A stretch of DNA of 5,758 bases, from NCBI GenBank assembly GCA_021791615.1, contig JAJYWG010000225.1:1-5758 (forward strand), read 5' to 3'. Positions 5,001 through 5,758 of this stretch are shown one piece after another; position 1 is the first letter of the stretch, and each line of letters opens with the position of its first letter. Under the pieces are notes generated by a model. It was given only the letters and a program-made list of their open reading frames with translations. It had not been told where the DNA came from and did not search any database. Both the position numbers and the translations under genes were made by a program. This DNA is from Actinomycetes bacterium (GTDB lineage: Bacteria; Actinomycetota; Acidimicrobiia; Acidimicrobiales; RAAP-2).

Positions 5001-5111
5001 GCTGGCCTGGGCTGACGCCTGTGGCCGGTGACAGCGGGGGAACGCCCACACATAGCCTGGACCGCCCACCGCCTCCCAGAAAGGCGCGGCCATCCGGACC
5101 GCCCCTGGGGA

Positions 5112-5118
5112 GGGAGGT
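5112..5118 (+). promoter_or_regulatory. Ribosome binding site setting the relaxase start
   Basis: GGGAGGT ends 6 bases before GTG 5125 and decides in favour of that codon as the start of the relaxase frame. Confidence 0.6.
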
Positions 5119-5124
5119 GCTGCG

Positions 5125-5667
5125 GTGATCTCGATCCGCCGGATCAGCCTGGGCGGCGGGTTCCGCTACTTGATGGAGTCGGTCGCTGTGGGAGACGGTG
5201 CGCCCGAGCGGACCAACAACCTGGCCCGCTACTACGCGGCGTCGGGCACCCCGCCGGGCAGTTTCCTCGGTGCCGGGCTGGCCGACGTGGACGGCGGGCG
5301 CGGCATCGAAGAAGGCACGGCCGTCACCGAGGAGCACCTCTTCAACATGCTCGCCGCCTGTGCCGACCCGGTCAGTGGTGAACCGGTTGGCCGCAGCCCG
5401 GCAGCATCCCCGACGGCGGCTCCGGTGGCCGGGTTCGATCTCACGTTCTCGCCGCCGAAGTCGGTGTCGGTCGCCTGGGCGCTGGCCGACGAGGGCACGA
5501 AGGCCGTCATCTACGAGTGCCACCGTCGGGCTGTCGACTACGTCCTCGCCTACGCAGAACGCACCGTCCTCCACTCCCGCTCGGGGACGGCCGGCGTGGT
5601 CGACGAAGACATCAACGGCGTGGTGGCGGCCCAGGGCGAATTCATAGTCGTTGACGTAGTGACCTGA
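5125..5667 (+). pseudogene. TrwC/TraA-type (MobF) relaxase, broken N-terminal part
   Basis: From GTG 5125 the frame encodes the start of a conjugative relaxase, the enzyme that nicks a transfer origin through tyrosines and leads the strand into the recipient. Visible features are Y15, the paired tyrosines Y36-Y37 in NNLARYYAASGTPPGSFLG, the conserved AGFDLTFSPPKSVSVAWAL block (102-120) and GVVDEDINGVVAA (157-169). In intact proteins GVVAA is soon followed by a D-P-x-L-H-x-H segment with the metal-binding histidines. Here, after residue 169 (base 5631), the sequence changes to an unrelated tail and stops at 5667. Full MobF relaxases exceed 900 residues with a C-terminal helicase, so this is a fragment without a complete active site. 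Insertion or recombination at about 5632 is the likely cause. Confidence 0.82.
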
Positions 5668-5758
5668 CCAGGACCATGGCGACGGTACTGGCGTTTCTCG
5701 GCGCCGTCTGGTACAAGCTTGTAGATGGGCAGCAGGGACCTCGGACCGCCACGGGCTG
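5632..5758. other. Unidentified sequence beyond the relaxase break
   Basis: These bases do not continue the relaxase in any frame I can read. The minus strand stays open in two frames and the plus strand has a possible ATG at 5676 running off the edge (MATVLAFLGAVWYKL), preceded by only a poor ribosome site. None is recognisable. It may be the end of another mobile element, given the abrupt junction. Confidence 0.4.

Larger units (their letters stand above)
4685..5124. other. Gene-poor interval with strong C skew
   Basis: No convincing gene lies in these 440 bases. From 4801 to 4950 the plus strand has about 79 C and 24 G, far from the near balance of the coding regions. It holds a tandem CTGCAT pair (4805-4816) and CCCCGCACCT twice (4821-4830 and 4898-4907). 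A GC-rich hairpin follows at 4976-5000, and ATAGCC at 5052-5057 lies before the relaxase. Being directly upstream of a MobF relaxase, the interval is a natural place for a transfer origin, but that is inference. A minus-strand frame (5093-4773) with two CxxC pairs is noted separately as doubtful. Confidence 0.5.

Noticed and set aside
4075..5200. 13-base match GTGGGAGACGGTG at 4075 and 5188
   Set aside because: One copy is inside relaxase coding sequence, there is no extension of the match, and one such 13-mer is not surprising in a GC-rich window.
4948..5574. Minus-strand frame of 208 codons opposite the relaxase
   Set aside because: Antisense of a recognisable relaxase frame; no family features.
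5638..5719. GAATTC and AAGCTT close together near the relaxase break, as a possible cloning artefact
   Set aside because: Two restriction-type hexamers are expected by chance at this scale and no vector sequence is recognisable.
1..5758. CRISPR array, tRNA or rRNA genes
   Set aside because: No regularly spaced repeats of suitable length and no tRNA or rRNA signature stretches were seen.

Overview
This high-GC window has the codon use, GTG starts and leaderless-looking promoters expected of an actinobacterium (Actinomycetota). The sequence alone does not fix the genus. It reads as an accessory, mobile-DNA region made of pieces of several elements, not as ordinary chromosome.

Layout from left to right. 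Positions 1-121, minus strand: the 5' end of an IS3-family insertion sequence, with the first 21 codons of its OrfA transposase running off the left edge. 122-396, plus: the C-terminal third of a creatininase-family amidohydrolase, cut off at the IS boundary. 415-791, minus: a hicAB toxin-antitoxin remnant in which the front half of HicA is joined out of frame to a HicB lacking its N-terminus. 788-2652, minus: a two-gene operon of an 89-aa helical protein and a 532-aa UvrD/Rep-like superfamily 1 helicase, overlapping ATGA; the helicase stop in turn overlaps the hicA GTG.

2768-3470, plus: an intact vapBC module (AbrB-type antitoxin, PIN-domain toxin) with its own promoter and operator. It is bracketed by two diverged direct repeats of about 60 bp. 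3601-4050, minus: an unrecognised 149-aa helical protein. 4162-4684, plus: an intact phd/yefM-relE module with a perfect 15-bp palindrome over its promoter and start codon. 4685-5124: no convincing gene; it contains a strongly C-skewed stretch, a GC-rich hairpin and a possible nic-like site. 5125-5667, plus: the N-terminal domain of a TrwC/TraA-type (MobF) relaxase, broken at about 5632 before its metal-binding histidines. The last ~125 bases are unrelated to the relaxase and not identified.

How the genes fit together: two complete toxin-antitoxin pairs, one decayed pair, a relaxase fragment, an IS end and a helicase operon suggest the scar of a conjugative or integrative element. Each complete TA pair is transcribed divergently from a small minus-strand helical protein gene. 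Both TA pairs have the same promoter design, TACGAT placed 6-8 bases before the ATG, with an inverted repeat across the -10 and start codon, as expected for leaderless, autorepressed operons. No clearly new system could be demonstrated; the best leads are the repeat-bracketed vapBC cassette, the helicase operon, and the paired helical proteins.
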